NCBI GenBank assembly: GCA_002338715.1 | Contig: DDIR01000039.1 | Location: 24,107 to 29,269, forward strand | Direction of reading: 5' to 3' | DNA from: Phycisphaerales bacterium UBA1845 | Lineage (GTDB): Bacteria > Planctomycetota > Phycisphaerae > UBA1845 | Length of the DNA: 5,163 nucleotides | Part shown: positions 1 to 4,994 of the stretch, piece after piece | Position numbering within the stretch: position 1 is the first letter of the stretch | Layout of the letters: every line of letters begins with the position of its first letter | Translations under genes and position numbers: made by a program | Notes under the pieces: model-generated | The model's database searches: none | Seen by the model: the letters and a program-made list of their open reading frames with translations, nothing else | What the model was told of the DNA's origin: nothing

Positions 1-925
1 TCGCGCCGTTGAGGACGCATTCATTGCGGTTCGGATTGGGATGCCCGTAATACGCCCCTTCTTCTAACATGACGAGTACTTCCGCCGGTTGCGAATGTAT
101 CGCAGGTGCACCGCCGCATGAAGGCGTCATCGCCGTGGCATAGCTTCCTTGATTGATGCAACCATACAGTTCACCGTTGGAGTGCCACGCCATGTCATAC
201 ATGTTGCGAATGCCCGTCACGAAGATCTCAACGGGCGCACCTATGGTGTATGGATTGTAGTTGTTCGGCGACGTGGTCTTCACATTCACTGGAAGCGCCC
301 CGCCACCAAACCCCGGCGCATTGACGTCGGCGACCAAAATCGTGGCGCTGATCAACGTTTCATCCAACCCCCACTGCGTCCCGCCGAAAGGTGTCATGCT
401 TCCGCACGTCATGTAAAGTCGTCCATCCGGACCAAACGCGATTCCGTTCGGCGCATGCGCTCCGACGGGAAGCCCATCGATGTAAGTCTCCTCAACAGCA
501 CTACCGCCCATGCCAACCGCCGGAATCGTCACCTTTGAGATCGTTCCGTTGAACTGCACCTCGCCCGGTTCCTGACCGCCGTTGTGACTGACCCACAGGA
601 CCAGGTTCGACGACGTTGACGACGGATCAAAAGCGATGCCCTGAATCAGCGCCACGTTCAAACTGACGACAACCTCAGATTGCCCGGTGTAGCGGCCACT
701 CTCATCCAACCGATAGCGCGTGACCGTGCCAACCTCTGTACCGAAGTTCAAGTTGGAAACATACAGATGACCGTCGGGTCCAAGCGCCAATGACGTGGGT
801 TCGCTGTGGTCGTCGATCTTGAATTTGTAAAACGGAAAGGTTGGACTACCGGCAATGACTGCATCCGATCCCATCAAAGCGCACAGCGTCGCCATGATCA
901 CGCGAATTCTTACCCTCGATGTCAT
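1..925 (-). CDS. Exported PQQ-dependent sugar dehydrogenase-like beta-propeller protein (C-terminus cut by window edge)
   Basis: Reading the minus strand from ATG at 925 gives 308 codons without a stop, running off the left edge. Residues 1-25 form a signal peptide: arginines at 4, 6 and 8, a hydrophobic core at 9-19 and a Val-Ile-Ala cleavage site before Gly26, so the protein is exported. The rest has repeated propeller blades with the pattern P-x-x-L/I-A-x-GPDGxLY, at about 43-56 and 159-172. By eye it matches the glucose/sorbosone dehydrogenase (soluble quinoprotein) family. H157 sits before the NGIAFGPDGRLY blade, where the family has its catalytic His, and GIRNMYDMAWHSNGELY (238-254) carries the conserved Arg (R240) thought to bind PQQ. 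This suggests oxidation of a sugar or similar alcohol outside the cytoplasm, but substrate and cofactor cannot be read from sequence. ATG 925 is preferred over ATG 928 because GAGG (932-935) lies six bases upstream of it. The missing C-terminus may add further domains. It is transcribed divergently from the deacetylase. Confidence 0.85.
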   Translation of the reverse strand, partial: MTSRVRIRVIMATLCALMGSDAVIAGSPTFPFYKFKIDDHSEPTSLALGPDGHLYVSNLNFGTEVGTVTRYRLDESGRYTGQSEVVVSLNVALIQGIAFDPSSTSSNLVLWVSHNGGQEPGEVQFNGTISKVTIPAVGMGGSAVEETYIDGLPVGAHAPNGIAFGPDGRLYMTCGSMTPFGGTQWGLDETLISATILVADVNAPGFGGGALPVNVKTTSPNNYNPYTIGAPVEIFVTGIRNMYDMAWHSNGELYGCINQGSYATAMTPSCGGAPAIHSQPAEVLVMLEEGAYYGHPNPNRNECVLNGA

Positions 926-931
926 CATCTG

Positions 932-935
932 CCTC
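932..935 (-). promoter_or_regulatory. Ribosome binding site deciding the quinoprotein start
   Basis: GAGG on the minus strand lies six bases before ATG 925 but only three before ATG 928. The frame stays open upstream as far as a TAG at about 1049-1051, so this site and the signal peptide together fix the start at 925. Confidence 0.55.
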
Positions 936-961
936 GTGTCTTTGTTCAAATCGCCGAACCC

Positions 962-997
962 CAAAAACGCACCGCCACTCAAAAACACACCGCCAAG
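962..997. repeat. Two-copy 18-bp tandem repeat upstream of the quinoprotein gene
   Basis: CAAAAACGCACCGCCA (962-977) recurs as CAAAAACACACCGCCA (980-995), 15 of 16 bases identical, at a period of 18. It lies 37-72 bases upstream of the quinoprotein start in the 252-bp divergent intergenic region. It could be a tandem operator for either gene or a simple local duplication. If a GTG start further upstream were used it would be coding (two similar Gly-Gly-x-Phe-Leu units), which I think unlikely because the signal peptide would then be internal. Confidence 0.6.
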
Positions 998-1177
998 GTT
1001 ATTCCAGCCCGCCAGCCCCTGCGTCCACACCCCTTCGCCCACAATAGTCTAATGGGCTCACGCATTTCCGGAAAACCCGCCATCGAGCAGCGCTGACCCC
1101 GTTTTTCTGCGATCGAATCCGTCATTCTCCGATAAATCAAGCGGGCAAACTGACTTGGCACCGATGAGTATGCAGCA

Positions 1178-2113
1178 TTGAACCACACCAAACCCAACAT
1201 CATTCTCAGCGTCGACGTGGAGTGTTGGGGACAGTCCGTCCTCGATCGCTCGCTGCCGATTCTGCCCCACGCTGCGGACAACGTTCGACGGCTGATGCAA
1301 CTGTTCGAATTGCATAACGCGAAAGCCACGCTGTTCGTGCTGGGTAAGTTTGCAGAAGTCCATCCCGATGTCGTCGCGCAAGCGGCTGATGCCGGACATG
1401 AAATCGCATCACACGGTTACGGACACGTTGAAGTTTTTCGCATGTCGCCAAGCGAGTTTCGCGACGACATTCGCAAGGCGTCGGACATCATTGCGGGGAT
1501 TGTTGGGCGACGTCCGAAAGGTTACCGCGCTCCGGTGTTTTCCATCCGGCGCGATTCGATCTGGGCGCTCGACGTGTTGGCCGACGAAGGGTTCGAGTTC
1601 GACTCAAGCATCTTCCCATTCGCCGGTCCGCGCTACGGTATCGCAGATTGGCCGGCTGGCCCCTGCACCGTCAAGACAAAAAGCGGGCACTCGATCGTCG
1701 AGTACCCGCCAACGACGTTGCAATTGTTTGGTCGCCGACTTCCGGTTGGTGGCGGCGGTTACGCCCGGCTGCTGCCGAAACGCGTGCTGCGCATGTGTTT
1801 CGACCGAGCAACCCGCGATCGCAGCACCCCACCGGTCTTCTACTGTCATCCATACGAAATCGACAAGACCGAAATCGACACACACTACCCGGGCACACCG
1901 CTCAAGCGCCGCCTGCACCAAGGCATCGGACGAAAGTCCTTCTGGTCCAAGCTGGATGCGTTGCTGACGCGGTTTTCGGGAACGACGTTTGGTTCAGCCA
2001 TCGCAAAGGCAACCGCCCTGCCCCGCATCACACCAGGCGAACCTGAAAATTGCGAAACGCCCAAACCCCGGCCAGCGTGTGCAACTGACATCGCCTATGC
2101 TGCGGACGTCTGA
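1178..2113 (+). CDS. NodB-type polysaccharide deacetylase, PEP-CTERM/exosortase-locus subfamily
   Basis: A 311-residue protein that should remove N-acetyl (or other acyl) groups from an envelope or exopolysaccharide. The order of motifs fits the deacetylase subfamily of exosortase (XrtA) EPS loci: SVDVE at 11-15 with the acidic catalytic/metal residues, a TLFVLG strand at 51-56, GHEIASHGYGH at 73-83 with the two metal-binding His (H79, H83), GYRAP at 115-119, DSSIFP at 142-147, a Gly-rich GGGGYARLLP at 191-200, and YCHPYEID at 222-229 with H224, leading into the DUF3473-like C-terminal part. There is no signal peptide or membrane segment, as is usual in this subfamily. The start is TTG: the in-frame stop TGA lies at 1151-1153, no ATG or GTG intervenes, and the family begins just before the DVE strand. 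Asp, usual after DVE, is Cys16 here. No exosortase or glycosyltransferase gene is visible nearby, so pathway assignment rests on the family alone. Confidence 0.9.
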   Translation: MNHTKPNIILSVDVECWGQSVLDRSLPILPHAADNVRRLMQLFELHNAKATLFVLGKFAEVHPDVVAQAADAGHEIASHGYGHVEVFRMSPSEFRDDIRKASDIIAGIVGRRPKGYRAPVFSIRRDSIWALDVLADEGFEFDSSIFPFAGPRYGIADWPAGPCTVKTKSGHSIVEYPPTTLQLFGRRLPVGGGGYARLLPKRVLRMCFDRATRDRSTPPVFYCHPYEIDKTEIDTHYPGTPLKRRLHQGIGRKSFWSKLDALLTRFSGTTFGSAIAKATALPRITPGEPENCETPKPRPACATDIAYAADV

Positions 2114-2916
2114 TGGAGATGCACATCGGTCTGCGGGAACGGGATGCTGATCCCCTTTTCGTCGAACGCCAGCTTGACCTTCTCGGTCATGTCAAACATC
2201 ACGGCCCAGTAGTCGGCTGAATTGACCCACGGACGCACGACGAAGTTCACGCTGCTGTCCGCAAGTTCCGAAACCGCGATGGTCGGTGCGGGATCTTTCA
2301 AAACGCGCTCGTCGGCATCCAGCAGACCTTGCAGAACCTCTTTGGCGGCTTTGATGTCGTCGTCGTAACCAATGCCAAAAACCATGTCGACACGTCGGGT
2401 CGCGTTGGCCGAGTAGTTGGTGATGTTGCCGTCGGTGATGCTGGAGTTGGGAACGATGATGCGTTTGTTGTCTCCGGTTCGCATCGTCGTGGCAAAGACC
2501 GCGATCTCTTCGACGATGCCGCTGGTTCCGCCGGCTTCGATGAAATCGCCGACCTTGAACGGGCGGAAGATAATCAGCATCACACCAGCCGCAAAGTTCG
2601 CCAGCGAGCCTTGCAGCGCAAAACCAACCGCCAACCCTGCCGCACCAATGACCGCAACGAATGATGTTGTCGGCACGCCAAGCTTTTGAATCGCCGTGAT
2701 GACAACCAGCGCCAGCAAGCCAGTCTTGATAATGTTGCAGGAGAAGCCGACAAGTGTCTCTTCCAACTTCGCCCGACGCATGATCCGGCGGGCCATCCCG
2801 GTCAGGATCCCTGCAATAATCCAGCCCAATACGAGCGTGACGATCGCCGCGATCACACTGGGCCCCCACTTCAGCGCCAATTCTTTTGCCTGTTGGATCA
2901 GAACTTCCATATTCAT
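2095..2916 (-). CDS. mscS: Small-conductance mechanosensitive channel MscS
   Basis: A 273-residue inner-membrane channel that opens under membrane tension and releases solutes in hypo-osmotic shock; the family works as a homoheptamer. It is near the length of E. coli MscS (286) and follows it along its whole length. TM1 spans about 19-40, TM2 about 60-77, and the pore helix TM3 about 84-115, with the signature GAAGLAVGFALQGSLANFAAG at 91-111 split here as GAAGLAVGFALQ (91-102) and GSLANFAAG (103-111). G103 matches the kink glycine. The gate positions equivalent to L105 and L109 of E. coli are L95 and F99. FRPF (117-120) and the beta domain with TTMRT and IVPN motifs follow, then the alpha/beta C-terminal domain ending with IPFPQTDVHLH. 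I chose ATG 2916, not GTG 2934, because AAGGAGG (2925-2931) is eight bases upstream of 2916 and would be coding otherwise. Its 3' end overlaps the deacetylase gene by 19 bp in convergent orientation. Confidence 0.96.
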   Translation of the reverse strand: MNMEVLIQQAKELALKWGPSVIAAIVTLVLGWIIAGILTGMARRIMRRAKLEETLVGFSCNIIKTGLLALVVITAIQKLGVPTTSFVAVIGAAGLAVGFALQGSLANFAAGVMLIIFRPFKVGDFIEAGGTSGIVEEIAVFATTMRTGDNKRIIVPNSSITDGNITNYSANATRRVDMVFGIGYDDDIKAAKEVLQGLLDADERVLKDPAPTIAVSELADSSVNFVVRPWVNSADYWAVMFDMTEKVKLAFDEKGISIPFPQTDVHLHQTSAA

Positions 2917-2924
2917 CTGGATAT

Positions 2925-2931
2925 CCTCCTT
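2925..2931 (-). promoter_or_regulatory. Strong ribosome binding site of mscS, decides the start
   Basis: AAGGAGG on the minus strand, eight bases before ATG 2916. It excludes the longer reading from GTG 2934, whose first codons would contain this site. The site begins five bases after the T-tract of the terminator at 2937-2980. Confidence 0.85.
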
Positions 2932-2936
2932 CACTC

Positions 2937-2980
2937 AAAAAAAGACGAACGCCGGGGCTGAACTTCAACCCCGACGTTCG
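2937..2980 (-). terminator. Intrinsic terminator between the DUF11 gene and mscS
   Basis: Arms 2946-2962 and 2964-2980 are complementary over 17 positions. Two pairs (2952/2974 and 2958/2968) are C-A mismatches on the plus strand but G-U wobbles in the minus-strand RNA, so the structure belongs to minus-strand transcripts. Opening the apex leaves a 15-bp stem with an AAGUU loop. It is followed on the minus strand by TC and seven T (2937-2943). It lies 63-106 bases after the DUF11 stop codon and would end that transcript, yet it also stands directly before the mscS ribosome binding site, so it may work as an attenuator. Confidence 0.88.
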
Positions 2981-3001
2981 CGATGGTCTACAAGCAATGT
3001 T

Positions 3002-3040
3002 CACCGATCACATCGAAGCCGCGTTAACGGCGTTTCGGTG
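3002..3040 (-). promoter_or_regulatory. Compound hairpin just after the DUF11 stop, possible partner of the terminator
   Basis: On the minus strand CACCG (3036-3040) pairs with CGGTG (3002-3006), enclosing GCCG (3028-3031) paired with CGGC (3018-3021) around a TTAACG loop. The strand CGAAACGCCG (3028-3037) is also complementary, with one bulged A, to CGGCGTTCG (2946-2954), the 3' arm of the terminator. The two pairings exclude each other. This is what an attenuator would look like, but each stem is short and GC-rich, so chance is possible. Confidence 0.3.
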
Positions 3041-3042
3041 CG

Positions 3043-4554
3043 CTAGTAAATGCGGGTGCTCTCCGATTCGTCGACCGTCGAATCCATCTGGTCGCTGATC
3101 ATCGAAATGCGGAAGCGCACGTCACCGACAGCCGTACCCTTCACCACCACGCGATACGTTGCCTTCGCCTTGGGCGCCAACGACGGAAGCGGTGCGAACT
3201 CAATTTGCTGCCCGGTGGCTGTGCCGGCGGTTGGACCGTCGCCAGACACGAACGATTCTTCATCTGGCAGCGATGCCTTCAATGAGATATTCGTACCGAC
3301 CGCCGAACCCTGGTTCGTCACCGTGATGATATACGTCACCACGCTTCCGACCTCGATCGGGTCTTCAACGTCAATCACCTCAAGCAGGATGGCCGGAACA
3401 CCGCGAATCTCCAACATTGCTTCGGCGTTGGCGTCGGAACAGACCGAACGGACTTCGGCTTTGTTGGTCACTGTCGTGATCGCTGCAGCCGTCGTGTCGA
3501 CCGTCACAGTTCGCGACGCGCCCGGTTCAAGTGAACCGAGGTTCCACGTGACGCGTCCGCCGCCGAACTGCCCATTGTCACTGGCTTGAACGAAACGCAA
3601 ACCGGTCGGGATGAAGTCGGTCAGCATCGTGTTGCGGGCGACGGCATCACCGACGTTGGTCGCGGTGATTTCAAATTGCGCCCCACGTCCCAGATAGCGG
3701 AGGTTTGGCCCGGTTTTGGTAAGCGTCAGTTCGGGCTTCGTCACCCGCGTCGACGCACACGATCGCGCCGTCAAGCCACCGTCTTCCGACGCCTCGACGC
3801 AGTTTTCAAACGTTCCGGTGTTCGCCGATTTGAGATCAACCGAGAATTGCCGCGTCACGCCCGATGGCAGGTCACCCGCTTGGAATACGATTTCGGATTG
3901 TCCGCTCATCGTCGTCCAACCGCTGGGAAGTTGATCCTTGACGACAACATTGCGAGCCAACCCCGAACCCGAGTTGGTGACACTGACTGTCATCGGAATC
4001 GGGTCACACAGCATCACTTCTTCGGGCAGCGTCTTCGTCACTTGAAGCGCCGGCTGAACGATCTTGATCTTTGAACATACCTGCGTTGTAAACGTCACCG
4101 TCGCGCAGGACGACAATTCCCCCACCATCGCAGCCGACCCGGTCACGACCAGCGTCTTGGCCTCGCGCGACTTGAGCGTTCCCAGGTTCCAGGTGGCCGT
4201 CCCACCACTGCTGCTTTTGGGTTCCGGGCTCATCGACGACATGGCAAAACCGTCGGGCAGTCGTTCGGTCAGAATCAGATCACTGACTTCGCTGCTGGTC
4301 AGGTTTGTGAGTTTGATCGTGTAGTCGAATGTTTCCCCGGCGCGAATCTCTGCCGGCGCGAAGCGCTCCAGAAGAATCACGCTCGTTTCAGCCCGACCCG
4401 TGGGATAGGCTTCGCTCGCCAACCGCACCTGCCCGGGTGCCTGGGCCATCGCGCTGACGGCGCAAAGTCCAATCGCCAGCATGCTCATGGCAAAGTGTTG
4501 CCGGCCGCGAACAAAGGCTGGCACCGTGTTGGATCGATACGTCACGTTTTTCAT
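3043..4554 (-). CDS. Secreted protein with four DUF11-type repeat domains
   Basis: A 503-residue exported protein of unknown role, probably on the cell surface or in the periplasm. A signal peptide covers 1-37: basic n-region (R7, R16, R18), hydrophobic stretch 21-34 and cleavage after Ala-Met-Ala. Four tandem Ig-like repeats of the DUF11/conserved-repeat type follow at about 60-167, 169-273, 275-385 and 387-500. Each has the marks of that family: an opening strand such as LTLTKTGP, a turn such as YTIKLTN, VSVTNSG, ITATNVG or ITVTNQG, then a D/E-x-LP or IPxG segment, and in repeats 1 and 3 a TWNLG(T/S)L strand at 121-127 and 335-341. After the signal peptide there are six Cys (150, 160, 183, 252, 266, 371), none in repeat 4, so disulfides may brace repeats 1-2. 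No C-terminal anchor, PEP-CTERM or sorting motif is seen; the protein ends after the last repeat. ATG 4554 is supported by AAGGAG seven bases upstream. Such repeats usually serve as structural or adhesive modules; function here is inference. Confidence 0.9.
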   Translation of the reverse strand: MKNVTYRSNTVPAFVRGRQHFAMSMLAIGLCAVSAMAQAPGQVRLASEAYPTGRAETSVILLERFAPAEIRAGETFDYTIKLTNLTSSEVSDLILTERLPDGFAMSSMSPEPKSSSGGTATWNLGTLKSREAKTLVVTGSAAMVGELSSCATVTFTTQVCSKIKIVQPALQVTKTLPEEVMLCDPIPMTVSVTNSGSGLARNVVVKDQLPSGWTTMSGQSEIVFQAGDLPSGVTRQFSVDLKSANTGTFENCVEASEDGGLTARSCASTRVTKPELTLTKTGPNLRYLGRGAQFEITATNVGDAVARNTMLTDFIPTGLRFVQASDNGQFGGGRVTWNLGSLEPGASRTVTVDTTAAAITTVTNKAEVRSVCSDANAEAMLEIRGVPAILLEVIDVEDPIEVGSVVTYIITVTNQGSAVGTNISLKASLPDEESFVSGDGPTAGTATGQQIEFAPLPSLAPKAKATYRVVVKGTAVGDVRFRISMISDQMDSTVDESESTRIY

Positions 4555-4561
4555 TTCGAGT

Positions 4562-4567
4562 CTCCTT
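4562..4567 (-). promoter_or_regulatory. Ribosome binding site of the DUF11 gene
   Basis: AAGGAG on the minus strand, seven bases before ATG 4554, supports this start rather than the internal Met codons at residues 23 and 25 of the signal peptide. Confidence 0.8.
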
Positions 4568-4575
4568 CAGGTTAT

Positions 4576-4681
4576 CCGGTTCCCCTGACCGGGTATCGCG
4601 CCCCAGCGGTTGAGGCGCGATCAACTGGTGAATCAGTACTTGAGATTGGATTTGGCGCGAAATGCATCGTCGCATGTTCGC
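4576..4681 (-). promoter_or_regulatory. Hairpin-rich leader of the DUF11 gene
   Basis: Four stem-loops stand side by side upstream of the DUF11 ribosome binding site. In minus-strand order they are: 4657-4681 (stem of 5 and 4 pairs with one bulge, 6-base loop), 4624-4637 (4 pairs, weak), 4595-4621 (ATCGCGCC with GGCGCGAT, 8 perfect pairs, 11-base loop) and 4576-4592 (5 pairs, 7-base loop). None is followed by a T-tract, so they are not terminators. If transcription starts near 4690 they fill the untranslated leader and could set mRNA stability or translation. I recognise no known riboswitch class. Confidence 0.4.
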
Positions 4682-4876
4682 TCCCCTTGGACCTTAAGCG
4701 TACGCGAATCGCGAACTTTGTCGATACCAATTCGCGCTGGCGGCCCCGGGGAGCAACGCACGTATCCCAAATGTTATGAAGTCGCGACACGCCCCACCGC
4801 ACTGATATGCAAACTGGAAGAACCGCCCAGTCTGGGTCGCGACCGGGACACCGCTCTGCTGTGAAATTTGGAAAAC
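4682..4876. other. Non-coding stretch upstream of the DUF11 gene
   Basis: No convincing gene is seen on either strand in this part of the 440-bp gap; the open frames have erratic composition and no ribosome binding sites or family resemblance. Apart from the promoter candidate it holds two copies of the palindrome GTCGCGAC (4781-4788 and 4836-4843, 55 bp apart) and a CCCAG-T-CTGGG inverted repeat (4826-4836) next to the second copy. These may be regulator sites for the DUF11 gene. Confidence 0.4.
4697..4724 (-). promoter_or_regulatory. Weak sigma70-like promoter candidate for the DUF11 gene
   Basis: On the minus strand TCGACA (4719-4724, five of six matches to TTGACA) is 16 bases from TACGCT (4697-4702, three of six matches to TATAAT). 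A start near 4690 would give a leader of about 135 bases that includes the hairpins. The -10 match is poor and planctomycete promoters are not well defined, so this is only the best candidate I see. Confidence 0.22.
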
Positions 4877-4892
4877 CGACACGATCGCGTCG
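4877..4892 (-). terminator. Possible second, weak terminator hairpin
   Basis: CGACACGATCGCGTCG is a 16-bp inverted repeat with one mismatched pair on the plus strand (4881/4888) that becomes a G-U wobble in minus-strand RNA. That gives a 6-bp stem with a GAUC loop, followed by GG and four T (4871-4876 region). It lies 16 bases beyond the stronger terminator and could act as a backup. It could equally be a protein-binding palindrome. Confidence 0.3.
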
Positions 4893-4907
4893 TTGAATTC
4901 GGAAATG

Positions 4908-4951
4908 AAAAACGCCGGTCACCGCATGGAAGAAGCGAGCGGGACCGGCGT
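4908..4951 (-). terminator. Intrinsic terminator of a minus-strand gene lying to the right
   Basis: ACGCCGGTC (4912-4920) and GACCGGCGT (4943-4951) pair perfectly over nine bases. Inside them CCGC (4922-4925) pairs with GCGG (4939-4942) after a one-base bulge, leaving a 13-base loop. On the minus strand the stem runs straight into TTTTT (4908-4912). There is no T-tract on the plus side, so the element serves minus-strand transcription. It isolates the DUF11 gene from whatever lies beyond the right edge. Confidence 0.85.
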
Positions 4952-4994
4952 CCGGGCAAAGCAAGCAAGGCAAATGTGCGCCTTGGTTGGAGGT

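Noticed and set aside
149..538. A 129-codon plus-strand open frame
   Set aside because: It lies wholly antisense to the quinoprotein gene, whose frame is continuous and has clear family motifs.
928..1051. An N-terminal extension of the quinoprotein gene, open up to a TAG at about 1049-1051 with a GTG codon
   Set aside because: The signal peptide begins at 925 with a ribosome binding site at the right distance; an extension would bury it inside the protein.
1120..1140. GATAAA-like -10 box upstream of the deacetylase
   Set aside because: No acceptable -35 element stands 16-18 bases upstream, so I could not call a promoter.
2036..2054. Small hairpin CAGG-CGAA-CCTG as terminator for the deacetylase or mscS
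   Set aside because: The stem has only four pairs, no T-tract follows on either strand, and it lies inside the deacetylase coding region.
1178..2113. A full exosortase/PEP-CTERM polysaccharide locus
   Set aside because: Only the deacetylase is present; no exosortase, glycosyltransferase, chain-length protein or PEP-CTERM tail is seen in the window.
2192..3004. A 270-codon minus-strand open frame alongside mscS
   Set aside because: It is an out-of-frame shadow of mscS with no membrane segments and an unnatural Arg/His/Cys-rich product, and it starts beyond the terminator.
4572..4973. A 133-codon minus-strand open frame overlapping the DUF11 leader
   Set aside because: It runs through the hairpins and begins inside the terminator stem, has no ribosome binding site, and its product has no domain-like pattern; the GC-rich sequence explains its length.
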